From assembly GCA_003501335.1 (NCBI GenBank), contig DNPQ01000166.1, forward strand, positions 1-8,689: 8,689 nucleotides of DNA, in the 5' to 3' direction. Below are positions 1 to 5,834 of this stretch, piece after piece. This stretch comes from Bacillota bacterium. GTDB lineage: Bacteria > Bacillota > UBA4882 > UBA8346. Under the pieces are notes generated by a model. That model made no database searches and had not been told where the DNA came from. It saw nothing but the letters and a program-made list of their open reading frames with translations. Numbering within the stretch: the first letter of the stretch is position 1; the number at the start of each line of letters is the position of its first letter. Position numbers and translations under genes: made by a program.

Positions 1-2
1 GG

Positions 3-131
3 ATTTTTTGGAATCCAAGCAGCCGGTATGATTATCATAAATACCGTTTAAAAAGCGAGGCATCGGGAGAAATACCAACGTCCACCGTACCAATAACGCC
101 GCAGACGGATGCGGCTACTCCAACTCCTTAG
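3..131 (+). CDS. Possible 3' end of an unrecognised gene (partial at 5' end)
   Basis: An open frame runs from the window edge to a TAG at 129-131 and encodes 42 residues. The start lies outside the window. The visible tail is hydrophilic and ends in a low-complexity stretch rich in Thr, Pro and Ala (from about residue 25, TSTVPITPQTDAATPTP). This would fit a flexible C-terminal tail, but no family is recognisable. The segment is visibly richer in G+C than the AT-rich spacer after it, which mildly supports coding. A second open frame at 1-51 encodes only 16 hydrophobic residues and is an alternative. I cannot tell which frame is used, so confidence is low. Confidence 0.25.
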   Translation: MFWNPSSRYDYHKYRLKSEASGEIPTSTVPITPQTDAATPTP

Positions 132-322
132 TTTTGTTTCGAAATTGCAGCATTAAAGGTATTTATGAGAATAAGTCATTAGTTGGTTGTGACCTATGAA
201 TTTGAGACCTATTTCAGTTAAGGACTGGTTGTGCAAAATTGATGTTTGATAAATACTTCAATAAATTTAGGGTCATTAATATTCACTTGTAAGGTAAATT
301 ATGATTTCTTTGATAAATTTAT
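132..322. other. Non-coding spacer upstream of the rplM promoter
   Basis: No supported gene is seen on either strand. The spacer is AT-rich and contains short direct repeats: TGGTTGTG at 184-191 and 226-233, GACCTAT at 191-197 and 206-212, and TTTGATAAAT at 245-254 and 309-318. No terminator with a clear U-run is visible after the presumed upstream gene. The repeats could be chance in AT-rich DNA. Confidence 0.5.
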
Positions 323-351
323 TTGCCTTTCTGAAAGCCTTCTGGTATAAT
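323..351 (+). promoter_or_regulatory. Sigma-A type promoter of rplM-rpsI with extended -10
   Basis: The -35 box TTGCCT (323-328) is followed by a 17-bp spacer and a perfect -10 box TATAAT (346-351). TGG at 343-345 gives an extended -10 (TGn). Transcription would start near 355-358 and leave a leader of about 116 nt before rplM. Spacing and match make this one of the most convincing promoters in the window. Confidence 0.8.
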
Positions 352-357
352 ATAAAA

Positions 358-473
358 GTCGTAAATCAAATACGGCCCTTTTTTCTCAAACAGTTTCAAG
401 GTAAGGATTATTTTATTTCTTGAATCTATTAACTGATTGAGAAATCTACAGCATTCATGCAGGGGGGATTTAA
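358..473 (+). promoter_or_regulatory. Structured 5' leader of rplM, probable L13 leader
   Basis: The leader can fold into a long imperfect hairpin. TTTCTCAA at 382-389 pairs perfectly with TTGAGAAA at 437-444. After a 1x1 mismatch, CAG 391-393 pairs with CTG 433-435. Inside, TTCAAG 395-400 pairs perfectly with CTTGAA 419-424. A short hairpin (GTCGTA 358-363 with TACGGC 371-376) sits at the 5' end and is followed by a T6 run. An L13 leader motif is known ahead of rplM-rpsI in low-G+C Gram-positives, where it is thought to mediate feedback by a ribosomal protein. Assignment to that family is inferred from position and pairing. A competing hairpin (416-420 with 440-444, and 423-426 with 435-438) uses the same 3' arm. 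Confidence 0.65.
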
Positions 474-908
474 ATGTCAACTTATTTAGCTAAGCCTGGG
501 GAGGTCCAGCGTAAATGGTACGTTGTGGACGCCGAAGGGAAAACCTTAGGAAGAATGGCTTCAGTTATTGCCTCTATCCTTCGCGGTAAACATAAACCCG
601 AATTTACTCCAAATGTTGATTGTGGCGATCATGTTATTGTTATCAATGCTGAGAAGATTCACCTTACCGGGAAAAAGCTGGTTACAAAGATCCATTATAC
701 CCATTCAATGTATCCGGGTGGATTAAAAGCCTTATCTTATGGAAAGTTACTTCAGTCAAAGCCAGAATATGCCATTAAGAAAACTATTTGGGGTATGCTT
801 CCTCACAATCGCTTAGGTCGACAAATGATTAAGAAATTGCGAGTTTATCGTGGCTCAGAGCATCCTCATGAAGCTCAGGTACCAGAAAAACTCGAGATTA
901 AGGCCTAA
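474..908 (+). CDS. rplM: 50S ribosomal protein L13
   Basis: This encodes a 144-residue protein of the normal length for bacterial L13, an early-assembling 23S rRNA-binding protein of the large subunit. Recognisable features are the N-terminal WYVVDAEGKTLGRMAS segment, the RGKHKPEFTPNVDCGDHVIVINAE region, the TGKK motif near residue 65, and the basic segment GMLPHNRLGRQMIKKLRVYRG near residues 107-127. The start ATG follows a strong AGGGGGG site (461-467) with a 6-nt spacer. It is the first gene of an rplM-rpsI unit; rpsI starts 19 nt after its stop. The long structured leader suggests autogenous control. Nothing in the protein looks unusual. Confidence 0.98.
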   Translation: MSTYLAKPGEVQRKWYVVDAEGKTLGRMASVIASILRGKHKPEFTPNVDCGDHVIVINAEKIHLTGKKLVTKIHYTHSMYPGGLKALSYGKLLQSKPEYAIKKTIWGMLPHNRLGRQMIKKLRVYRGSEHPHEAQVPEKLEIKA

Positions 909-927
909 GAAAGGAGGAGAAAAATAA

Positions 928-1338
928 ATGCCACGTGCTAAGAAAGCAATAAAATCAATTTTTTATGGTACAGGTCGAAGAAAATGTTCGATTGCAAAAG
1001 TTAGATTAGTCTCCGGTCAGGGGAATATTATTGTTAACGGTAAACCTGTACTGGATTATTTTGGCCGTAAAGTTCTGGAACTTATTGTTAAACAACCTTT
1101 ATCGGTGACCAATACCGAAGGAAAATATGATGTATTGGCCAGTGTTCATGGCGGCGGAACTAGTGGTCAAGCCGGCGCAGTTAGGCATGGAATTGCCCGA
1201 GCTTTGCTTAAGGTAGAAGATGAGTTCCGTTCCCCTTTGAAAAAGGAAGGATTTTTAACCCGGGACCCTCGAATGAAAGAACGGCGTAAATACGGCTTAA
1301 AGAAAGCCCGTAAGGCACCACAATTTTCAAAACGTTAA
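928..1338 (+). CDS. rpsI: 30S ribosomal protein S9
   Basis: The 136-residue product is bacterial S9, which binds the head of the 30S subunit and places its basic C-terminal tail near the P-site tRNA. Diagnostic segments are YGTGRRKCSIAKVRL near residues 13-27, GGGTSGQAGAVRHGIARAL at about 75-93, and the invariant end RKYGLKKARKAPQFSKR. An AAAGGAGGAG site directly after the rplM stop (about 909-918) precedes the ATG. It is co-transcribed with rplM, the standard arrangement, and a terminator follows closely. Residues upstream of the conserved YGTGRRK segment form a short basic extension, which is common in the family. Confidence 0.98.
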   Translation: MPRAKKAIKSIFYGTGRRKCSIAKVRLVSGQGNIIVNGKPVLDYFGRKVLELIVKQPLSVTNTEGKYDVLASVHGGGTSGQAGAVRHGIARALLKVEDEFRSPLKKEGFLTRDPRMKERRKYGLKKARKAPQFSKR

Positions 1339-1354
1339 GATTTTATCATTTAAT

Positions 1355-1386
1355 AAACACGACGACAAGTCGTGTTTTGCTTTTTT
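1355..1386 (+). terminator. Rho-independent terminator of rplM-rpsI
   Basis: AAACACGAC (1355-1363) pairs perfectly over 9 bp with GTCGTGTTT (1369-1377) around the loop GACAA. A T-rich tail including T6 at 1381-1386 follows. It begins 17 nt after the rpsI stop. Confidence 0.9.
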
Positions 1387-1509
1387 ATGGGCTTAGCGGG
1401 ACAAGGAGACTTCAATATATTCTCGGTGTGACTACTTGTCTAAAAATTGGTTACTTAACATTGTACGGAAAACCTGACTTTTTACGGACATAGGCATTTT
1501 GGAGGATTC

Positions 1510-2154
1510 ATGTTGAATGTATTAATCGTCGGTGGTGGGCCTATTGATTTGGCTCAATTGAAATCAGAAATGGCCAGCAAACCGGAATTAATAATCGCCG
1601 CAGATCGTGGCGGCAGTTATCTCTGGGAAATAGGGGCATTTCCCCATGTTCTGCTGGGCGATTTTGATTCCCTTTCAAAGACGGTTTTGTCCGAAATGAA
1701 GGCAGCTAATGTGGGAATCCAAGTTTTTTCGCCAAAAAAAGATTTTACGGATTTAGAATTGGCGCTTGATTTAGCAATTAAAAGAGGTGTCGATAGTATA
1801 CGCATCTTAGGAGGTTTGGGTAATCGCCTTGATCATACTTTAGGAAATATCGGCCTGCTTCTTAGACCTTTAGCATTAGGAATCGAGACTCATCTTTTGG
1901 ATGAGTATCATGATATCGTTCTCATTAAAGATGCGATCAAACTGAAAAGAAAGCCGGGTTGGGCGGTTTCTCTGATTCCTTTATCACAAAAAGTAACGGG
2001 AATCACTACGACTGGATTGTTATACCCATTAACCCAAGCTGAACTCTACCTTCATTCCGCACGCGGGATTCATAATGAATTGACCGGAGAATCGGCATAT
2101 ATTAAAGTTGATGAAGGGATATTGATCGTTGTTTGTTTTCGGGAAAAATATTAG
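1510..2154 (+). CDS. thiN: Thiamine pyrophosphokinase
   Basis: This 214-residue cytosolic enzyme transfers pyrophosphate from ATP to thiamine, giving thiamine diphosphate and AMP. The family's motifs appear in order: GGGP (8-11), ADRGG (31-35), LLGDFDS (48-54), KKDFTDLE (76-83, the acidic metal/ATP site), and GGLGNRLDHTLGN (101-113). The C-terminal part is the smaller beta-rich thiamine-binding domain. Length and motif spacing are normal. GGAGG at 1501-1505 lies only 4 nt from the ATG, so the next codon, TTG at 1513, is a possible alternative start. No TPP riboswitch and no convincing promoter are visible in 1387-1509. It is not beside rpe/rsgA, a common Bacillota setting for thiN. Confidence 0.95.
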   Translation: MLNVLIVGGGPIDLAQLKSEMASKPELIIAADRGGSYLWEIGAFPHVLLGDFDSLSKTVLSEMKAANVGIQVFSPKKDFTDLELALDLAIKRGVDSIRILGGLGNRLDHTLGNIGLLLRPLALGIETHLLDEYHDIVLIKDAIKLKRKPGWAVSLIPLSQKVTGITTTGLLYPLTQAELYLHSARGIHNELTGESAYIKVDEGILIVVCFREKY

Positions 2155-2183
2155 TTTTTTAGAGTAAGTTCCAATATTTTCCC
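2141..2183. repeat. Imperfect inverted repeat across the thiN stop codon
   Basis: GGGAAAAATATT (2141-2152) can pair with AATATTTTCCC (2173-2183) with one bulged A, around a 20-nt loop that contains the TAG stop. No U-run follows on either strand, so it is not a standard terminator. It could stabilise the thiN mRNA 3' end or simply reflect AT-rich sequence. Confidence 0.4.
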
Positions 2184-2220
2184 AAATCAATATTGTCGTT
2201 TTCAAATCAATCAATCCCAT

Positions 2221-2250
2221 TTGACTGAATTCGTAAAAATTGTATATAAT
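2221..2250 (+). promoter_or_regulatory. Promoter of the toxin-antitoxin cassette
   Basis: TTGACT (2221-2226, 5 of 6 consensus) and a perfect TATAAT (2245-2250) are separated by 18 bp. The predicted transcript starts near 2257 and has a 5' UTR of about 33 nt. An in-frame TTG at 2221 would extend the antitoxin reading frame upstream, but that codon is the -35 box itself and is untranscribed from this promoter. Confidence 0.85.
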
Positions 2251-2258
2251 AAGTATAT
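2242..2258. promoter_or_regulatory. Candidate antitoxin operator (11-bp direct repeat over the -10)
   Basis: GTATAT occurs at 2242-2247 and 2253-2258, exactly 11 bp apart, covering the -10 box and the probable start site. Ribbon-helix-helix antitoxins commonly repress their own promoters by binding half-sites about one helical turn apart. The operator role is inference; only the repeat is seen. Confidence 0.35.
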
Positions 2259-2289
2259 TCATTACAGAGCATTCCTGGAGGTGGGGTTG

Positions 2290-2565
2290 ATGGCGCAGGC
2301 CAAACGCATTATGGTCAGTTTGCCCGATAGTCTCCTCCAAGAGGTTGACGGGATTGTCCGCCGTGAAACAGGAAACCGGAGTGCATTTATTCGAGAAGCG
2401 ATGCTTTTATTGATAAAAGAGCGGCGCTACTACGAAAAAATAAGAAAATGCCGAGATGGTTATGAAAAAATGGGCGAGCTCAATCGTCTGTTAGCCGAAG
2501 ATGGGTTGAAAGAAGATTTCCAGGAACTGGAGAATTATGAAAACTATCTGGTGAAAGGGAACTAA
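2290..2565 (+). CDS. ndoAI: Ribbon-helix-helix (CopG-type) antitoxin, EndoAI-like
   Basis: The 91-residue protein matches the EndoAI antitoxin in length and layout. The N-terminal beta strand (RIMVSLPDSL, residues 6-15) and helices to about residue 47 form the ribbon-helix-helix DNA-binding and dimerisation domain, with the typical NRSAFIREA turn-helix segment. The C-terminal half is acidic (EDGLKEDFQELENYENYL) and is expected to wrap around and block the toxin. The start is set by GGAGGTGG (2277-2284), 5 nt before ATG 2290. A TTG at 2287 is a minor alternative. The frame also stays open upstream to a TTG at 2221, but that lies in the promoter. The toxin gene starts 7 nt after this stop, so the two are co-transcribed. 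Antitoxin-toxin order and an operator-like repeat suggest autoregulation. Confidence 0.9.
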   Translation: MAQAKRIMVSLPDSLLQEVDGIVRRETGNRSAFIREAMLLLIKERRYYEKIRKCRDGYEKMGELNRLLAEDGLKEDFQELENYENYLVKGN

Positions 2566-2572
2566 TAGTTTT

Positions 2573-2923
2573 ATGATCCATCGCGGCGATATTTTTTATG
2601 CCAATCTAAACCCGGTGCTAGGTTCGGAACAAGGCGGACTCAGACCCGTGCTGATTATCCAAAATGATATTGGAAATATGTATAGTCCGACTACAATCAT
2701 TGCTGCTATCACATCCAGGATTAAACGCGCTAAATTACCAACCCACATCGCGATTAGTGCTATCCGGTATCAATTGGAAAAAGATTCAGTCATTCTCTTG
2801 GAGCAATTACGCACGATTGATAAACAAAGATTGAAAGAACGGATTGCTCATCTCGACGATGAGACTATGGTAAAGGTAGAAAATGCATTAATGATCAGTT
2901 TGGGTTTAAAAGCTTTAAATTAG
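2573..2923 (+). CDS. mazF: MazF/EndoA-family endoribonuclease toxin
   Basis: The 116-residue protein is very close to Bacillus EndoA, an mRNA interferase that cleaves single-stranded RNA at specific short sequences. The PemK/MazF barrel is complete: RGDIFYANLNPVLGSEQGG (4-22), the catalytic Arg24 in GGLRPVLIIQND, Thr47 in IIAAITS, and the C-terminal KDSVILLEQLRTIDKQRL and HLDDETM segments. Arg and Thr at these positions are the EndoA active-site pair, so the toxin is probably functional. AAAGGGA at 2554-2560 lies 12 nt from the ATG, which is long, so translation may depend on coupling to the antitoxin 7 nt upstream. The Bacillus neighbours alr and the sigB-regulator genes are absent. Confidence 0.95.
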   Translation: MIHRGDIFYANLNPVLGSEQGGLRPVLIIQNDIGNMYSPTTIIAAITSRIKRAKLPTHIAISAIRYQLEKDSVILLEQLRTIDKQRLKERIAHLDDETMVKVENALMISLGLKALN

Positions 2924-2962
2924 TAAGTTTGTCCCAAATATCTCGAGCGGGCGCATTTATGC

Positions 2963-3023
2963 AGATATACAATATATTTTATGGCATCAGTTTCTGATAG
3001 CTATATATTGTATATCTTTTTTT
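2963..3023 (+). terminator. Long AT-rich terminator hairpin after mazF
   Basis: AGATATACAATATAT (2963-2977) pairs perfectly over 15 bp with ATATATTGTATATCT (3003-3017). The apex carries a second 5-bp stem, ATCAG (2986-2990) with CTGAT (2994-2998), around TTT. T7 at 3017-3023 follows the long stem. It closes the toxin-antitoxin unit. Such a long, almost pure AT stem is atypical for a terminator and could also serve as a protein site or mRNA stabiliser. Confidence 0.8.
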
Positions 3024-3082
3024 ATTGAAACTATTGTTGTTACTGGTTTAATTCAGCTAATAATTCTTTGATGCTAGGACAC

Positions 3083-3111
3083 TTGACCAAATTTAAACAG
3101 CATGTTAATAT
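3083..3111 (+). promoter_or_regulatory. Candidate promoter for tsaE-tsaB-rimI
   Basis: TTGACC (3083-3088) and TAATAT (3106-3111) are 17 bp apart, matching 5 and 4 of 6 consensus bases. A perfect TTGACA also occurs at 3116-3121, but the best -10 at usable spacing is poor (TATTTG at 3140-3145). Either could drive the cluster, which needs its own promoter after the terminator at 3023. Confidence 0.4.
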
Positions 3112-3165
3112 TCAGTTGACATTATTTTTTAAAATAACTTATTTGCTTATAGGTGAGGGCAGACG

Positions 3166-3618
3166 ATGCTGGAAATCCGATCGGAACACGAAATGATACA
3201 ACTGGGTGAAAAAATTGGGGAACGCTTAAATACCGGTGATCTCCTTTTTTTATCGGGTGATTTGGGTACCGGTAAAACTACTTTAACCAAAGGTATCGCT
3301 AAATCACTAGAAATTAAAGAGGAGATAACCAGTCCGACTTTTCAAATTATTAAAAGTTATCAGGGGCGTATTTCTTTAAATCATTTGGATTTATACCGTC
3401 TTAAGGACCAAAATGAATTGGATATTATCGATCCCGATTCTTTATTTGATTCGGGAGCAGTTGTGGTTGAATGGGGAGATTTGTGGGATAAAAGTCTTTA
3501 TCCCCAATATTTAGAAATCAAAATAGAATATAATCATGGGTCAAATGGAAGAATCGTAACTTTTTGCCCTTTTGGCCCTTATTATCAAAAATTTATTGAA
3601 GGAATGGACCAATGTTAA
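3166..3618 (+). CDS. tsaE: tRNA t6A synthesis ATPase TsaE
   Basis: This 150-residue P-loop ATPase (YdiB/YjeE family) works with TsaB and TsaD to transfer the threonylcarbamoyl group to A37 of ANN-decoding tRNAs. Visible motifs are Walker A GDLGTGKTT (31-39), SPTF (56-59, switch region), HLDLYRL (73-79) and VVEWGD (100-105, Walker B-like). Length is normal; the segment after about residue 125 (NGRIVTFCPFGPYYQKF) is a variable tail. AGGTGAGG at 3151-3158 gives a good site 7 nt before the ATG. The stop overlaps the tsaB start by 7 nt, indicating translational coupling. Confidence 0.95.
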   Translation: MLEIRSEHEMIQLGEKIGERLNTGDLLFLSGDLGTGKTTLTKGIAKSLEIKEEITSPTFQIIKSYQGRISLNHLDLYRLKDQNELDIIDPDSLFDSGAVVVEWGDLWDKSLYPQYLEIKIEYNHGSNGRIVTFCPFGPYYQKFIEGMDQC

Positions 3619-4313
3619 TACTGGGTTTCGATACAGCAACCCCTTGGGGGACGATGGCTTTAATTAATGATGATCAGATTATTTTTGAAATTTCTCTTAA
3701 AGCTGGAAAGGGCAGTGGAGAATACTTATTGGCCTTGTTACAGACTTTGTTAAAAAGGGCCGAGCGAAAAATCGCCGATTTGGACTTAATAGCCGTTGGT
3801 ACCGGACCGGGGTCTTATACGGGAATAAGAATAGGATTAGCCGCCGCTAAAGGATTGGCTTTAGGAAAAAATATAAAGGTCTTTGGAGTAAGTACTTTAC
3901 GAATTATTGCTGAAAATGTCTACCATGATGCAGAATGGATCGCTTCAGTGATTGATGCGCGTCATGATTTTATTTATGCTGCCTTATATCATAATATAAA
4001 TCAACAAATACAGACCATTGAGACACCTTTTTACATTAAGGCTGAAGATTTTGGTTTGCGTCTCTCGTCTTTGCCTTCAGTGAAGCTTTGTGGCGACGCT
4101 AGTAAAATTTATCAAAAAATTTGGGGTAAATATTCCAATATAAAAATAGCACCCTCTGATGGGGATAGACCATTGGGAAGTCTTGTAGCCCGGATAGGGG
4201 CAAGCGCATTCCAACAAACAGGATCATTCGATTCTGAACAATTGATCCCCTGTTATTTAAGAAAAGTAGAGGCTGAAATACGTTTGGAGGAAAGTCTATG
4301 CAAACGAGAATAG
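3612..4313 (+). CDS. tsaB: tRNA t6A synthesis scaffold protein TsaB
   Basis: The 233-residue protein is TsaB (YeaZ/YdiC), an actin-like-fold paralogue of TsaD that dimerises with TsaD and recruits TsaE. Diagnostic motifs are GFDTAT (5-10), GTGPGSYTGIRIG (63-75), VIDARHDFIYAALY (from 113) and the late CYLRKVEAE segment. Where many homologues have an SHSE-type motif near residue 35, this one reads GSGE, so the His is missing. TsaB is not the catalytic subunit, so this need not impair function. AAGGA at 3599-3603 lies 8 nt from the start. It overlaps tsaE by 7 nt and rimI by 16 nt. The partner gene tsaD is not in the window. Confidence 0.95.
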   Translation: MLILGFDTATPWGTMALINDDQIIFEISLKAGKGSGEYLLALLQTLLKRAERKIADLDLIAVGTGPGSYTGIRIGLAAAKGLALGKNIKVFGVSTLRIIAENVYHDAEWIASVIDARHDFIYAALYHNINQQIQTIETPFYIKAEDFGLRLSSLPSVKLCGDASKIYQKIWGKYSNIKIAPSDGDRPLGSLVARIGASAFQQTGSFDSEQLIPCYLRKVEAEIRLEESLCKRE

Positions 4314-4747
4314 AAGCGATGCAGCTTGAAGACCTTGAAGCAGTCCTGGAAATTGAGACTTCGTCTTTTCCAACACCTTGGTCAAGAAACTCTTTTATTT
4401 ATGAACTTACGGAAAATCAAAGAGCTATTTACCTCGTAGCGAAAAATGAATTTAATAAAATTACCGGTTATATTGGCATGTGGGTGGTCTTTGATGAAGG
4501 GCATATTACCAATCTGGCCGCCCATCCGCTTTACAGGCGCCAAGGAGTTGGTAAAGCCTTATTAAATGAGTTAATCGATGTATCCCGTAGAAATGGAGTC
4601 CAATATTTAACGTTGGAGGTCAGACGTTCTAATTTATCGGCACAAGATCTTTATCAGAAAATTGGCTTTGTTCATATGGGTGTTCGGCGCAAGTATTATC
4701 TTGATAACCGTGAGGATGCTTTAATTATGTGGAAAGGTCCGATTTGA
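4298..4747 (+). CDS. rimI: Ribosomal protein S18-alanine N-acetyltransferase
   Basis: A 149-residue GNAT acetyltransferase, placed as RimI, which acetylates the N-terminal alanine of ribosomal protein S18 using acetyl-CoA. The family signature is complete: FPTPWSRNSF (24-33), ITNLAAHPLYRRQGVGKALL with the acetyl-CoA loop RRQGVGK (80-86), LEVRRSN with Glu107 and the downstream Tyr119 expected at the active site, and the terminal NREDALIM segment. GGAGG at 4286-4290 is 7 nt from the ATG. The gene overlaps tsaB by 16 nt, the usual tsaE-tsaB-rimI order. Substrate specificity rests on family resemblance and context; some RimI-like enzymes act on other proteins. Confidence 0.92.
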   Translation: MQTRIEAMQLEDLEAVLEIETSSFPTPWSRNSFIYELTENQRAIYLVAKNEFNKITGYIGMWVVFDEGHITNLAAHPLYRRQGVGKALLNELIDVSRRNGVQYLTLEVRRSNLSAQDLYQKIGFVHMGVRRKYYLDNREDALIMWKGPI

Positions 4748-4885
4748 ATAGTATTTTAAAAGATGGAAATTGATTAAAATGTTGGCTGAGAATAAAAAAA
4801 ATGGAAAAAATATTTAAGCGAAGGTAGGATAAATTCATTTTTTGGATAATAAATTTATAATAAGATTTTAATAAAGGAGGAGAAG

Positions 4886-5539
4886 ATGGCTGAAACACCA
4901 ACTCAGGCGATAGAGAGAATCGAACAAGACCTTTTAAAAATGGGGAGTTTGGTTGAAGAAACGATAAAAATGGCCATTCAAGCCTTGCGGGAACAAAATG
5001 GCGAATTGGCTTTGAGGGTCATTGAACGTGATGATTTGATTGATAATTTACAAATTGTCATCGAAGAAGAACTGGAACGGAAAAACATCGATAATCTTCC
5101 TAAAGGATTTGAGTTGCGCCGCGATTTTGCCACCCTTAAGATCACTAATGATTTGGAACGCATCGGTGATTTTGCTACTAATATAGCTGAACTTGTCCTG
5201 GAATTAAAAAATAAAAAATATTTGAAGCCGTTGGTTCATATTCCGCAAATGTCCGACTTGGTAATTAATATGGTGTCGACAGTTTTGAAGGCGTTTGTGG
5301 AAAAAGATACTGATCTGGCAGAAGCGGTCTGCAAGAAAGACGACGAAGCCGATAATATGTATGAAGAAATTTGCGATGAATTAATCCGGATTATTGGGAA
5401 CGAATCGGATCATGATAAAGCTTATCAAGCTGCGCGGTTTTTATTAATTGCCGAATGGTTGGAGCGGGCTGCTGACCATACAACGAATATCGGTGAGGAA
5501 ACCATTTATATCTTAACCGGGAAAAGAGTTAAATTTTAG
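4886..5539 (+). CDS. phoU: PhoU-family phosphate signalling regulator
   Basis: The 217-residue all-helical protein has the two tandem PhoU repeats of three helices. Each repeat carries a conserved acidic metal-binding signature: NDLERIGDFATNIAE (88-102) and EWLERAADHTTNIGEE (190-205). PhoU proteins dampen phosphate uptake and Pho regulon signalling through the Pst transporter and a sensor kinase at the membrane. In repeat 1 the segment that often reads like QQPVAxDLR is NLPKGFELR here, with unchanged spacing. AAAGGAGG at 4873-4880 gives a strong site 5 nt before the ATG. No pst, phoR or phoB genes are nearby. The 138-nt gap after rimI has only weak promoter-like boxes (TTGATT 4770-4775 with TAAAAA 4793-4798; TATAAT 4856-4861 without a -35), so read-through from rimI is possible. 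Confidence 0.93.
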   Translation: MAETPTQAIERIEQDLLKMGSLVEETIKMAIQALREQNGELALRVIERDDLIDNLQIVIEEELERKNIDNLPKGFELRRDFATLKITNDLERIGDFATNIAELVLELKNKKYLKPLVHIPQMSDLVINMVSTVLKAFVEKDTDLAEAVCKKDDEADNMYEEICDELIRIIGNESDHDKAYQAARFLLIAEWLERAADHTTNIGEETIYILTGKRVKF

Positions 5540-5650
5540 GCTTCCTTTTTCGAATTCATTCTTTATCAATATAACAGCGATAAATTATTTTTGTCTCCTG
5601 ATTAAATTTAATATTATTATCCAGTCTGAGATTTGATTCACTCAATCTGT
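5540..5650. other. phoU 3' untranslated region
   Basis: This AT-rich stretch lies between the phoU stop and its terminator. It contains no supported open frame and no obvious strong fold. With 5651-5928 it makes a 389-nt gene-free interval. Confidence 0.5.
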
Positions 5651-5683
5651 AAAAATGATCATGTTTTTCATGATCATTTTTTC
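5651..5683 (+). terminator. Rho-independent terminator after phoU
   Basis: AAAAATGATCATG (5651-5663) pairs perfectly over 13 bp with CATGATCATTTTT (5669-5681) around a T5 loop, and the 3' arm runs into a T-tract. The A-run on the 5' side means the hairpin could also terminate on the minus strand, although no minus-strand gene is seen. Confidence 0.88.
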
Positions 5684-5834
5684 GTTTATAAAGATTGAAA
5701 AAGTTAAAAAGCTATCGGCTTTATTCGTTTAGAAATATAATCTTTTACGTAAATAAAGGGTCAATAAAAATTTATTTCTTTGTGGATGAAAAGATGAATT
5801 TATAGTACCATTTTAAAGTGGGGGGATATTTTTA
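5684..5834. other. Non-coding region between phoU terminator and padR control region
   Basis: No gene is supported. It holds a near-palindrome CCATTTTAAAGTGG at 5808-5821 (one mismatched pair) and a G6 run at 5820-5825 that resembles a ribosome binding site but has no worthwhile frame behind it; the nearest ATG, at 5843, gives only 9 codons. Confidence 0.45.

Noticed and set aside
132..322. Short direct repeats as a CRISPR or iteron array
   Set aside because: Repeats are only 7-10 bp, two copies each, with unequal spacing and no associated genes.
358..384. Terminator or attenuator at the start of the rplM leader
   Set aside because: The 6-bp hairpin plus T6 lies at the predicted transcript 5' end, too close to the start site to act as a standard terminator.
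1387..1509. TPP riboswitch ahead of thiN
   Set aside because: The conserved TPP aptamer motifs are not present, and no terminator or sequestering fold is visible.
2029..2340. Minus-strand open frame across the thiN end and antitoxin promoter
   Set aside because: It overlaps the 3' end of thiN, a strong + strand promoter and the antitoxin start, and its product resembles no family.
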